From Lacunisphaera sp. (lineage in GTDB: Bacteria; Verrucomicrobiota; Verrucomicrobiia; Opitutales; Opitutaceae), in assembly GCA_029945855.1 (NCBI GenBank), contig JAQSDJ010000071.1, forward strand, positions 1-48,947: a stretch of DNA of 48,947 nt. Reading direction: 5' to 3'. The translations under genes were made by a program, and so were the position numbers. The notes beneath the pieces are model-generated. The model was not told where the DNA came from and ran no database searches. It saw only the letters and a program-made list of their open reading frames with translations. Shown in pieces: positions 1 through 8,280 of the stretch; within the stretch, counting starts at the first letter, position 1, and every line of letters begins with the position of its first letter.

Positions 1-1098
1 GGTGAACGGCTGGGTCGTGATAGTCGGCTTGGTCCCGCCGACCGGGCTCAGGGAAAGGTTCAGCGTGATGCCGCCGGTGTCGGCGTCGAAGCCGTCGACG
101 GCGAAATAATAGACGGTGCCGGTCGAGGCGGTGAAGGTGACGGAGCTGGCCTGCACGACGCCCGGATTGATGTCGTCGTTGGCAGCGACCACGGTCAGGC
201 TGCCGAGCGCGGTGCCGGTGTATACCCCGAGGGTGGTGTCGTAGTAGCTGCCGCGGCAGTCGAGGGTGACGGGGCCCGAGGCGGGGGCGGTCCATTTCCA
301 CCACACCGAGTGGCCGCCGCTGTTGCCGGCGTGGTTTGGTTCGCTGGTTTCCTTCGTGGCGAGGGTGTTGAAGCCGGGGAGCACCGCCTTGTTGTTCGCG
401 TCGAGCGGGCCGATGACGGTGGCCTTGGCGAAGGCGTCGTTCTCCGGCGGGCCGGGCGGGCCGTAGAGGTTCTGCGCGCCGGTGATGTCGTCCATGGTCA
501 GCGTGTCGAGGCTGCTGATCCGGCTGTTCATGACGGCGCTGACGCCCTGGGGCGGCTCGGCCTCGTCGGGGTGGTCGAGCCCGAGGAAGTGGCCGAGTTC
601 GTGCAGCGTGACACGGTGGAGATCGTAGAGGTTGGCGCGCGTCGCGCCCGGGTAGGAATCCCAGGTCCGGGCGGAATTGAAGATGATGTCGCCCTCCACG
701 CGGGTGTTGCCGCTGAACCAGGAGGTGGTGACGGCCAGCGTCTTCTCGCCGAATTCGGTGCCATAGATCGTGCTGGCGAAGGCGAGATCGTTGGTCCGGG
801 AGCCGCCTGAGGGCCGCCCGTCCGTCGGCGTGCCGGTGGTGAAGGTGGATTGGAACGCGATCGCGCCCAGCAGGGCGTTCCAGGTGTCCGCGGCGCCCTT
901 GGCGCTCGTGTTGAAGGTGGTGCCGTCGATGTTGGTTTGCGCCGAACCGAGCATGATGCGCAGGGTCGCCGTGCCGTCGGTCCACCGCACCGGCAGGCCG
1001 GTGTTCTTGTTGAGGATATAGGTGTAGCCGCTGGCCGCGGTGGCGAGCACGAGCGCGGTCAGGCCGCCGGCCAGGATGCGGAGGGGATTATTTTTCAA
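1..1098 (-). CDS. secreted matrixin-like zinc metalloprotease, partial at window edge
   Basis: This reading frame enters the window at its 5' end (codon 1) and runs off position 1 after 366 codons, so the C-terminus is missing. I start it at TTG 1098, which overlaps the stop of the upstream gene by 11 bp; it gives a signal peptide (MKNNPLRI followed by a hydrophobic stretch to about residue 22). Residues 166-176 read HELGHFLGLDH, the HExxHxxGxxH zinc site of metzincins, and Met190 fits the Met-turn, so a matrixin protease covers about residues 30-212. Residues 215-350 form a beta-rich domain with GGHSVWWKW and VYYFAVDG, resembling the region in the neighbouring locus 1785-3664. An Ig-like domain probably starts at the window edge. 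Likely an exported protease translated after the 1088-1702 gene. No clear Shine-Dalgarno is seen. Confidence 0.8.
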   Translation of the reverse strand, partial: MKNNPLRILAGGLTALVLATAASGYTYILNKNTGLPVRWTDGTATLRIMLGSAQTNIDGTTFNTSAKGAADTWNALLGAIAFQSTFTTGTPTDGRPSGGSRTNDLAFASTIYGTEFGEKTLAVTTSWFSGNTRVEGDIIFNSARTWDSYPGATRANLYDLHRVTLHELGHFLGLDHPDEAEPPQGVSAVMNSRISSLDTLTMDDITGAQNLYGPPGPPENDAFAKATVIGPLDANNKAVLPGFNTLATKETSEPNHAGNSGGHSVWWKWTAPASGPVTLDCRGSYYDTTLGVYTGTALGSLTVVAANDDINPGVVQASSVTFTASTGTVYYFAVDGFDADTGGITLNLSLSPVGGTKPTITTQPFT

Positions 1099-1702
1099 GG
1101 GCGGGCGGGGTGGGGCGGACGGAAGAGGCTTGGCGGACCTGGCGGACGAAGGCGTCGGCCGTCATCGGCCGGGCGGCGGGGTCGCCGGCCAGGGCGGCGC
1201 TCACCCGGTCCATCGGGAGCGACACGTCCTGCGCGCGGTAGAGCGGCATGCCGTTGCTCCGGAGAATATAGTCCTGACCGTCCTTGAAGTCGTGCAGGAC
1301 CGGATAGAGACCGTGCATGACGCCCACGAGCGGGAAGAAGATCCGGCCATTGCCGCGCACGAAAAACACGCCCTCGTCGCCGACGAGGAAGCGAGGCGCG
1401 CCCTCGACCACGAGTTCATCCTCGCCGATCCGGCCGCCCAGCACTTCCAGCACCAGCTTCGCCGGGGGCGTGCCGCGAATGGGGTCGAGGACGTTGACCT
1501 CCACCTGGGTGGCGATGTAGCGTCGGCCGTCGGCCGTCTCGCGCCATTCGGAGGAGACGGCCGTCACGACGCCGCGCACGACGTAGTCGGAGAGGTCGAC
1601 AAGTTCATTGAATTCCGGCGCCTCGACGGTGGTCGCGGGCAGATGCAGGGGCAGCAGCAGGGCCAGGGCGAGGCCGCAAGCGGCAAGACAGCGAGATGGC
1701 AT
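1088..1702 (-). CDS. secreted protein of unknown function, paralogous to N-domain of 1785-3664
   Basis: The protein has about 204 residues with an N-terminal signal peptide (MPSRCLAACG then a Leu/Ala-rich core). The ATG at 1702 puts the signal peptide at the very N-terminus; an in-frame ATG at 1729 is the alternative. No catalytic motif is recognised. The mature part carries LEVLGGR, FLVGDEGVFFVRGNGRI and PLVGVMHGLYPV, and the same pattern (LEVLGGR, GEESILVREGN, PLGGLRHGYH) occurs in the N-terminal domain of the gene at 1785-3664, so the two are paralogues. The next gene, the metalloprotease, overlaps its stop. It could be an inhibitor, chaperone or partner of that protease; this is inference from position only. 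Confidence 0.72.
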   Translation of the reverse strand: MPSRCLAACGLALALLLPLHLPATTVEAPEFNELVDLSDYVVRGVVTAVSSEWRETADGRRYIATQVEVNVLDPIRGTPPAKLVLEVLGGRIGEDELVVEGAPRFLVGDEGVFFVRGNGRIFFPLVGVMHGLYPVLHDFKDGQDYILRSNGMPLYRAQDVSLPMDRVSAALAGDPAARPMTADAFVRQVRQASSVRPTPPALEK

Positions 1703-1784
1703 GGGCAGGTTAGACGAGGATCGGAGCATACAGTTCCCGGAAGTTTGGTGGCCCGGCGTTAATCTAGCCAAGCGGGGGCGGCAG

Positions 1785-3664
1785 TCAACCGTGGGAGGAC
1801 AGGGAGGAGCCGTGCGGTCGACGCAAGCGGCGGATTGCCACCAGCACACTCAAGACCGTGCAGAACCAGAGGCTGGGGGCGCCGCCGCCTCCACCGCCCG
1901 CAGGAGCAGGCGGGGGAGGCACTGCCTGGGATTGCACGGTGAGCGTGGCTACATTACTTGTGGTGGTGCCGAGTATGTTGCTGGCATTGACCACGTAAGA
2001 GCCGGCGTCTGATGGTTGCACGTTGTTCAGACTGTAGCTGGTGCCCGTGGCACCGGCGACGGGAACGTCATTGTGCAGCCACTGGAGAGTTACGGATGGA
2101 TAGCCTGTGGTCGCGACACTCAACACGACATTCGCGCCGGGAGCAACGGATTGGCTGATGGGGTGGGTGGTGAAGGTCGGCCGACTCGTCGCGGGCACCA
2201 CCCAGAGCTGGGCAGCGTTGCTCGTGGTCGAGCCGGTGCTGTCTGAAACCGAGGCGGTATAGAGGCCGGCATCGCCGGTTTGGACTTTTAAGAGTTGCAG
2301 GGTCGCCCCGGTGGCGCCGCTGAGAGCCGTCCCATTGAACAACCACTGGTAGCCAAGCGATCCCGTCCCGGTGGCGCTGACGGTGAAGCTGGCGGCCTGG
2401 CCCACTTCCACGGTCCGGTTGGCGGGTTGAGCCGTGATCACCGGCCCGGGTATTCTGTTCACGGTCACCGTGACGGCGATGCTGGTCGCCGTGCCCCAAC
2501 TATTGGAGACAACCACGTGATAGGAGCCCGTATCACTGGTCTTTGCCCGGAAAATGGCGATCGTCGCATTGTTGGCATGCGCGACGGCGACATTGTCATG
2601 GAACCATTGGTATTGGAACGGATACGAGCCGGTGACAGTGACTTGGGGGTAGGCGCTATCGCCCTCCACAAGGGTGATGCTACTGGGCTGGCTGCTGATA
2701 GCCGGGGGCGTGGCGGCGAGGGTGCCGATACCGAACTCGATGTCCCCGGTGGCACCGTTCAGGCCGTCCACCGCAAAATAATATGTGGTGCCGGCCAGTG
2801 CGTCGAAGAAAAATGCCTCGGTTTTTTTTCGGTATAAGAGGCATGCGTGACCGGGGTGAGGGACCCGATGGTTGTGCCAATGTAGGCGGCCAGCACCGTG
2901 GTAAAATTGCTGTTCTCAGAGTAGGCGGACACGCGGCAGTTGCCTGGTGCCGTCCACTTCCACCAGACGGAATGCCCGCCGACGTTGCCGACGTGGTCCG
3001 GCTCACCGAATTCCTTGGTCGCATTGAGGTTGTTGCTGGTGAACCCGGTGGGCGGGACATCGCCTGCCGGGGTGACGACCAAGCCCGCGTTGGCGAAGTT
3101 GTCATTGGCCGGCGCCCCCACGACTTCGGTGCCCGGCGACAGGCGCACCTGATCACCGTCGTTGAGCCCGGAGCTGGCGGCCTTGTCCCCGGTTTCTCCG
3201 GCCGCAGCGGATGCTGGTGCCCCGAGGATTTCATAGGAATTGGCATATGCCGGTGAATGATAACCATGTCTCAATCCACCCAAGGGATAAACCCACAGGA
3301 TGTTTCCCTCTCGGACCAGAATGCTTTCCTCTCCCGGGCGGAACCCCGGCGGATCATCCCTCACCGACTTCGCTCTTGCCGTGCGCCCGCCCAGCACTTC
3401 CAGGAGGATCGGCGAGCGGGGCGAGCCCTGAAAAACCCTGATAATCTCAAACTCGACCTGCTGGGCGATATCGCCGGCTCCAATCGCAGCAGTATCACGC
3501 CCGGTCTCCGTGGCTGACACCACGATGCCGTGCACCACATAATCCGCCCAGCCTGCGGACTCCCCGGCGACCATGGCCCCGCCGATGCCGGCCAGAACGC
3601 GGAGAGGCAAAACCAAGGCGATGATGAATCCGGGCCAGCGGATGAGGAGTTGAATTACGGACAT
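1785..3664 (-). CDS. secreted Ig-domain surface protein, interrupted by a frameshift in an A8 run
   Basis: Two overlapping frames together make one protein of about 626 residues. The upstream frame (ATG 3664 to stop 2759) has a hydrophobic N-terminal export signal, a domain paralogous to the 1088-1702 protein, and a beta domain with GGHSVWWKW. The downstream frame (ending at 1785) continues that beta domain with TTYYFAVDGLNG, then three Ig-like domains each with a YQWxxxxxxL or LQWLH strand and SDTGSY/GDAGLY/SDAGSY turns. It ends in GGGGGG, APSLWF, a hydrophobic stretch and RRLRR, a C-terminal sorting or anchoring tail. The frames join only if one A is added to, or re-read in, the A8 run at 2822-2829. 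In the paralogue at 1-1098 the equivalent beta domain is continuous. An alternative TTG start lies at 3676. It lacks the HExxH site of its neighbour. Confidence 0.75.
2822..2829 (-). other. A8 homopolymer at the frame junction
   Basis: On the coding strand this is codons GAA AAA AAA followed by CC. In the incoming frame the A AAA AAA heptamer is arranged as a classic -1 slippery site, and a -1 shift puts translation into the downstream Ig-domain frame. The same junction could reflect transcriptional slippage, a one-base deletion or a homopolymer miscall. I see no strong stem-loop directly downstream. Confidence 0.55.
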
Positions 3665-3879
3665 AGGAAATCGCAATTACCGGAAAAACTTTCCGTGGCC
3701 CGTCTGGCAACGTAACGCGAGCACCAGCGGCGTCAATGACCGGATGGGAGGAGGGTCCGATCTAGAATTGCCCTTCACAGGACGATAGCGGTCGGCTAAT
3801 GGTGCGACCTTGCCACGCAGGTCATCCATGCGTTGTCTGCTGGCTACCGCCCGGCGCGCTGAACCCGCACCAAGGGGGC

Positions 3880-5454
3880 CTATCCGCCGTGGCGGGTGGC
3901 GACCTCGATGACGTCGTGCGGGGCTGCTTCCTTGGCGCCGGCGGTCGTCACACGGACGTAACGGGCCTTGGTCCGGAGTTCGCCCAGGTTCTTGGCGCCG
4001 AGGTAGCCCATGCCGCTCTGGACGCCGCCGATCAGGTTGCCGAGCACGTCGTCCACCGAGCCGGAGACCTCCTTGAGGGCCTCGATGCCCTCGGCGGCCA
4101 CCTTGCGGGCGGTGTCGTTCTTGTCGTGCCCGTAGCGGGCGGCCGAGCCGGCCTTCATCGCGGCGTGGCTGCCCATGCCGCGGTATTGTTTGTAGAGCTT
4201 GCCCGAGATTTCCATGATCTCGCCCGGCGCCTCGCGGCAGCCGGCAAGCAGCCCGCCCAAGATGACGGCATCGGAGAGGGTGAGGGCCTTGACGATGTCG
4301 CCCGACTTCGTGATGCCGCCGTCGGCGATGAGGCGGACGCCCGCCTTCGCGGCGCCCCGGCCGGCGACGTGCAGCGCGGTGAGCTGCGGAATGCCGACGC
4401 CCGCGACGATGCGGGTCGTGCAGATGGAGCCGGGCCCCTGGCCGATCTTGATGGCGTTGGCGCCGGCCGCGGCGAGGAACTCGACCCCGGCGCCGCTGGT
4501 GACGTTGCCGGCGATGATAGGCAGGTCCTTGAAGGCCCCGCGGATGAGCTTCACGACGTCGCCGACGCCGGCGGTGTGGCCGTGGGCCGTGGAGACGGCG
4601 ACGATGTCGACGCGCTCGTCCACGAGCTCGCTCACGTGGGCGATGATCTTGTCGCGGTCCAGCTCGCCGTTGGCCTTGCGGACGGGGGAGATGGCGGCGC
4701 CGACGACGAGGCGGAACTGGGCGTCGCGGGCGGGCTTGCGGCGGGACTTGGCCTCGCTGGTGATGCGCTCGACGTCGGAACTGGTGACGAGGCCGCGGAG
4801 ACGGTCCTGGTCGTCGACGACGAGGATCTTGTGGATGCCGATGTGCTCCGTGAAGAACTTGTCGGCCTCCTTGATGGGGTCGGCGGCCATGCGCTGGTCG
4901 AGCATCGTGATGAGCTGCTTCCGCGGGGTCATCACGTCGGCGACCTTCCGGGACTTGTAGCGCTCCTTGACGAGGTTGCCGGAGAGGAGGCCGACGAGCT
5001 TGCCGGAGGCCTCGACGACCGGGAAGGTGCGGAAGTCAAAGCGCTTCGAGTCGATCATCGAGAGGACTTCGCCGACCAGGGCGTCGGGCGAGACGGTGAT
5101 CGGGTCCTGGATGAGGCCGTGGATGTGGCGCTTCACGCGGGCGACCTCCTTGATCTGGTCCTTGCCCGGCAGGTTGTAATGGACCAGGCCGAGGCCGCCG
5201 TTGAGCGCCATGGCGATGGCCATGCGCGACTCGGTCACGGTGTCCATGTCGGAGGAGATGATCGGGATCTGGAGGCGCAGGCCCTCGGTGAGCGAGGTGG
5301 CCAGGTCGGTGTCCTTCGGGAGGATCTCCGAGTGGAGCGTGGCGAGCGAGACGTCGTCGAAGGTCAGCGCGCTCGGCAGGTTGGCGGCGAAGAAGCGGTC
5401 GGCGGGCAGGTAGAAGTCCGAATCGCTCGGGGAAGTGGCAACAGGCTTGGTCAT
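3880..5454 (-). CDS. guaB: IMP dehydrogenase / GMP reductase family protein with CBS domains (GuaB-like)
   Basis: This is a cytosolic purine-nucleotide enzyme of 524 residues, normal length for IMPDH, which oxidises IMP to XMP with NAD. The catalytic loop GPGSICTTR (Cys345), DGGITKSGD (378-386), YRGMGS (424-429) and SGMGYLGAK (480-488) are present, and a CBS pair occupies about residues 110-230. Several hallmark residues differ. The bacterial DTAHGH motif reads STAHGH (Ser288), so the NAD-site Asp is lost. The flap, normally EGxEGRVPY, reads EGIEALKEV (455-463), so the catalytic Arg-Tyr pair is absent. GMP reductases carry STCTYVG where this has SGMGYLG, so it sides with IMPDH there. It may be a lineage-specific IMPDH or a relative with changed activity. 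It is divergent from menC, about 150 bp away. Confidence 0.85.
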   Translation of the reverse strand: MTKPVATSPSDSDFYLPADRFFAANLPSALTFDDVSLATLHSEILPKDTDLATSLTEGLRLQIPIISSDMDTVTESRMAIAMALNGGLGLVHYNLPGKDQIKEVARVKRHIHGLIQDPITVSPDALVGEVLSMIDSKRFDFRTFPVVEASGKLVGLLSGNLVKERYKSRKVADVMTPRKQLITMLDQRMAADPIKEADKFFTEHIGIHKILVVDDQDRLRGLVTSSDVERITSEAKSRRKPARDAQFRLVVGAAISPVRKANGELDRDKIIAHVSELVDERVDIVAVSTAHGHTAGVGDVVKLIRGAFKDLPIIAGNVTSGAGVEFLAAAGANAIKIGQGPGSICTTRIVAGVGIPQLTALHVAGRGAAKAGVRLIADGGITKSGDIVKALTLSDAVILGGLLAGCREAPGEIMEISGKLYKQYRGMGSHAAMKAGSAARYGHDKNDTARKVAAEGIEALKEVSGSVDDVLGNLIGGVQSGMGYLGAKNLGELRTKARYVRVTTAGAKEAAPHDVIEVATRHGG

Positions 5455-5608
5455 CGTTGCCGTGAACGAAATACTCCCGGTGCGGGAAAGCTCAACGAGA
5501 ATATTTCATTCCGGGCAAATCATCCCCGCACGCGGGACGCGCGGCATCGGCGGGGGCCGCTGGCTGGTTGCTTTCTGCCGGGTAATCCGTGTATTCCGTG
5601 GTTTCAGA

Positions 5609-6622
5609 ATGGTTTATCGCTTCAGTTACAAGCCCTACTGCCGATCATTGCGCGCTCCGCTGCGGACGGCGCACGGGTTGTGGACGGAACGCGAGGGTCT
5701 CGTCGTGCGGTTGGAGGACGAGGCCGGCGAGGTGGGCTTTGGGGAGATCGCGCCTCTATCGTGGTTCGGCACCGAGACCCTGGTCCAGGCGGAGGAAGTT
5801 TGCCGGAAATTCGGCGACCGGGCCGGCGATGCTTTGCTCGACGAGGTGCCGGAAAAGTTCGGCTGCGTGCGCTTCGCGCTGGCGCAGGCACGGGTGCAGG
5901 ACAAAAAGCGTCCGGAGGCCGCGGTCCACCGGCTGCCGGTGGCCGCCTTGCTGCCCGCGGGCCGGGACGCGTTGCCGCTGATGCGGCAGAAAATCGAGGC
6001 CGGGTTTCTCGCTTTCAAATGGAAGGTCGGGGTCGGCGACATCAACGACGAGCTCGGGCTCCTCGACGACCTGCTCTCCACCCTGCCGGGGCATGCGCGG
6101 CTCCGGCTTGACGCCAACGGCGCCTGGACCCGCCGGCAGGCGGAACGCTGGCTCACGCGCTGCGCCGAGCGCCCCGTCGAGTTCGTCGAGCAGCCGGTGG
6201 CGCCCGCCGACGAGAACACACTGCTCGGCCTGGCCGGGGATTATCCGGTGAAGCTCGCCCTCGATGAGTCCGTGGTGCGGCTCGCCGACGCCCGCCGCTG
6301 GCAGGGTTTGGGCTGGCCGGGCGTATTTGTCGTGAAGCCTTCGCTCGCGGGTCCGCTGACGGAACTGGCGGAATGGATCCTGGCGACCAAGGCCGATGTG
6401 GTGATTTCGAGCGCGATCGAGACCGCGCTGGGCCGGTCGGCGGTCTTGCGCGCCGCGCTGAGCCAGCCGCTCACCACGCGGGCGCTGGGCTTCGGCACGG
6501 GGGAGATTTTTGGGGAGCGGCTTTGGGACGGCCCCATCATCGGCCCGCTGGCCGACGCGTCGTGTATTGCAGAACAAGCCGGCGAAGGAATCTGGAACGC
6601 ATTAACCACCTCAGGCAATTGA
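5609..6622 (+). CDS. menC: o-succinylbenzoate synthase
   Basis: This enolase-superfamily enzyme dehydrates SHCHC to o-succinylbenzoate in menaquinone synthesis. The protein has about 337 residues from ATG 5609 (MVYRFSYKPY), which begins at the usual capping domain; the longer upstream frame runs into repeat DNA and has no homology. The catalytic barrel shows the KxK pair in FKWKVG, then RLDANGAW, VEFVEQPV and LALDESV (the three metal ligands) and the second base in VVKPSLAG. menE follows 188 bp downstream with only palindromic repeat DNA between, so the two probably form one transcription unit. The quinone they help make would serve the Psr-like and Rieske/b complexes further along the window. 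Confidence 0.93.
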   Translation: MVYRFSYKPYCRSLRAPLRTAHGLWTEREGLVVRLEDEAGEVGFGEIAPLSWFGTETLVQAEEVCRKFGDRAGDALLDEVPEKFGCVRFALAQARVQDKKRPEAAVHRLPVAALLPAGRDALPLMRQKIEAGFLAFKWKVGVGDINDELGLLDDLLSTLPGHARLRLDANGAWTRRQAERWLTRCAERPVEFVEQPVAPADENTLLGLAGDYPVKLALDESVVRLADARRWQGLGWPGVFVVKPSLAGPLTELAEWILATKADVVISSAIETALGRSAVLRAALSQPLTTRALGFGTGEIFGERLWDGPIIGPLADASCIAEQAGEGIWNALTTSGN

Positions 6623-6791
6623 CCACGGATTGCACGGGAGCGATCTTACAGGAGGAAACGGAGTGAACTGAGTGACAATTCTCCCCTCTGGTCTCGGATT
6701 GGCCTCTGTTACCTCCTGTGCAATATTTCCGTGTTTTCCGTGGGCAACCTGCGTAGATCTTTATCCGTTCCATCCGTGAAATCCGTGGTTA
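6621..6791. repeat. composite palindromic repeat (ccacggatt family)
   Basis: The outer arms are 'accacggattgcacgg' (6622-6637) and 'ccgtgaaatccgtggtta' (near 6774-6791), an imperfect inverted repeat. Inside lies a second inverted pair, 'cttacaggagg' near 6645 and 'cctcctgt' near 6713. The same nested architecture occurs at 14135-14334. It sits between menC and menE. Confidence 0.75.
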
Positions 6792-6810
6792 AAAATGAAT
6801 TGGTTCTTCC

Positions 6811-8040
6811 ATGACTCGTTCTGAACTTGCCCGCCGGCTCGGGGCCCCCGCAGATCTCGTCGCCGAGGACCGGCGCGAGCCGGTCGTGATCGCGGAGCGG
6901 GATCCGCGCCGGTTCATGACGGCCCTGGCGGCCGCGGCCGCGCAGGGCGGCACCGTGATGCTCGCCGCCGACACCTGGGGGGAGAGCGAACGGCGGCAGC
7001 TCGCGGCCTTGCGGAATTTGACGGCCATCACCCCCGCCACCGCCGCGGGCAAGGGCTGGCTCTGCATCCCCACCGGCGGCACCAGCGGACAATTGAAGCT
7101 GGCGCGGCATGATGAGGAAACCCTCGCGGCGGCCGTGGGCGGTTTCTGCCGGCATTTCTCGATGGCGCAGGTCAACGCCGTGGGCTTGTTGCCGCTGCAC
7201 CATGTCAGCGGACTGATGGCCTGGATGCGCTGCGCCCTGACCGGCGGCGAATATCTGCCGCTCGACTGGAAAAGGATCGAGGGCGGCGACCTGCCCGCGC
7301 TGCCTGCAAAGCCGCAGGGCTGGGTGCTCTCGCTCGTGCCGACGCAGCTCGAGCGCCTGCTGTCGCGCCCGGCCGCGGTCGAGTGGCTGCAGGGTTTCCG
7401 CATCATTTTCCTCGGCGGCGCCCCGGCGTGGCCGGAACTGCTGGCGCGGGGGCTGGCGGTGCAACTGCCGCTGTCGACCGGCTATGGCATGACGGAGACG
7501 GCGGCGATGGTCACCGCGCTGCGGCCGGAGGAATTTCTCCTCGGGGCGCGGGACAACGGCGCCGCCCTGCCGCACGCCACCGTCGGGATCGGCGAGGGCG
7601 GGGTGGTCATCGTCGGCGCCGACTCGCTCTTCCGCGGCTATTTCCCGGAGTGGCGCGACCGGCGGCCCTTCGCGACCGGCGATCTCGGCCGGCTGGACGA
7701 GCGCGGCCACCTGCACGTCCTCGGCCGGCGCGATGCGGTCATCATCACCGGCGGCGAGAAGGTCGACCCCGCGGAAGTGGAGGCGGTCCTCTGCGGCTGC
7801 GGCGAGCTGGGCGAGGTGGTGGTCGTGGGCCTGTCCGACCCGGAGTGGGGCCAGGTGGTCATCGCGGCCTATCCGGCGACCGCGCAGCCCGTGTGGGCCC
7901 TGGTGCACCAGGCCGTCGCCCTCCGGCTCAGTCCGGCGAAACGCCCGAAGCGCTACGTGCCCATCGCCGGGTGGCCCGTCAACGAGCAGGGCAAGGTCAA
8001 CCGGGCGGAAATCGCGCGTCGCGTTTCCGCACAGTCCTGA
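6811..8040 (+). CDS. menE: o-succinylbenzoate-CoA ligase
   Basis: This ANL-superfamily adenylating enzyme activates o-succinylbenzoate to its CoA ester in menaquinone synthesis. The 409-residue protein is somewhat shorter than typical MenE because its N-terminal part is compact. Motifs in order are the phosphate-binding loop PTGGTSGQLK (about residue 91), the adenine motif STGYGMTET (about 225), FATGDLGRL (about 288), the hinge GRRDAVIITGGEKV and the C-terminal catalytic Lys in NEQGKVNR. The ATG at 6811 follows directly after a palindromic repeat. menC lies upstream on the same strand, which supports the pathway assignment over other acyl-CoA ligases. Confidence 0.92.
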   Translation: MTRSELARRLGAPADLVAEDRREPVVIAERDPRRFMTALAAAAAQGGTVMLAADTWGESERRQLAALRNLTAITPATAAGKGWLCIPTGGTSGQLKLARHDEETLAAAVGGFCRHFSMAQVNAVGLLPLHHVSGLMAWMRCALTGGEYLPLDWKRIEGGDLPALPAKPQGWVLSLVPTQLERLLSRPAAVEWLQGFRIIFLGGAPAWPELLARGLAVQLPLSTGYGMTETAAMVTALRPEEFLLGARDNGAALPHATVGIGEGGVVIVGADSLFRGYFPEWRDRRPFATGDLGRLDERGHLHVLGRRDAVIITGGEKVDPAEVEAVLCGCGELGEVVVVGLSDPEWGQVVIAAYPATAQPVWALVHQAVALRLSPAKRPKRYVPIAGWPVNEQGKVNRAEIARRVSAQS

Positions 8041-8080
8041 ATCAGGCGTTCCGCGTGATGCCGGGATCAACCGGGGCATT

Positions 8081-8170
8081 TCACCACGGATCTCACGGCT
8101 AAGCACGGATGGGCAGGCCTGGGCCCCGGCATTTATCCGGGTCCAGCCGTGAAATCCGTGGTTAAAAATG
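8081..8170. repeat. palindromic repeat (ccacggatt family)
   Basis: The left arm 'tcaccacggatctcacgg' (8081-8098) and right arm 'cagccgtgaaatccgtggtt' (8143-8162) can form a hairpin. A further partial arm (ttctgtgtattccg ... gtggttat) lies at 8240-8271, directly before polX. The 240 bp between menE and polX hold only these arms. Confidence 0.7.
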
Positions 8171-8280
8171 ATCGGGAGCACAGGCATCAGCCCCATTCCC
8201 TCCGTGGTCGCCGCGTCCCCGGTGTTTAGATTATCTCACTTTTCTGTGTATTCCGCGCCCGCCGTGGTTATTTTCCGCCC

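Noticed and set aside
3799-6111. 770-codon plus-strand open frame over the guaB region
   Set aside because: It is the antisense shadow of guaB and menC: highly repetitive Asp/Gly/Val/Ala composition and no family match, while the other strand encodes clear enzymes.
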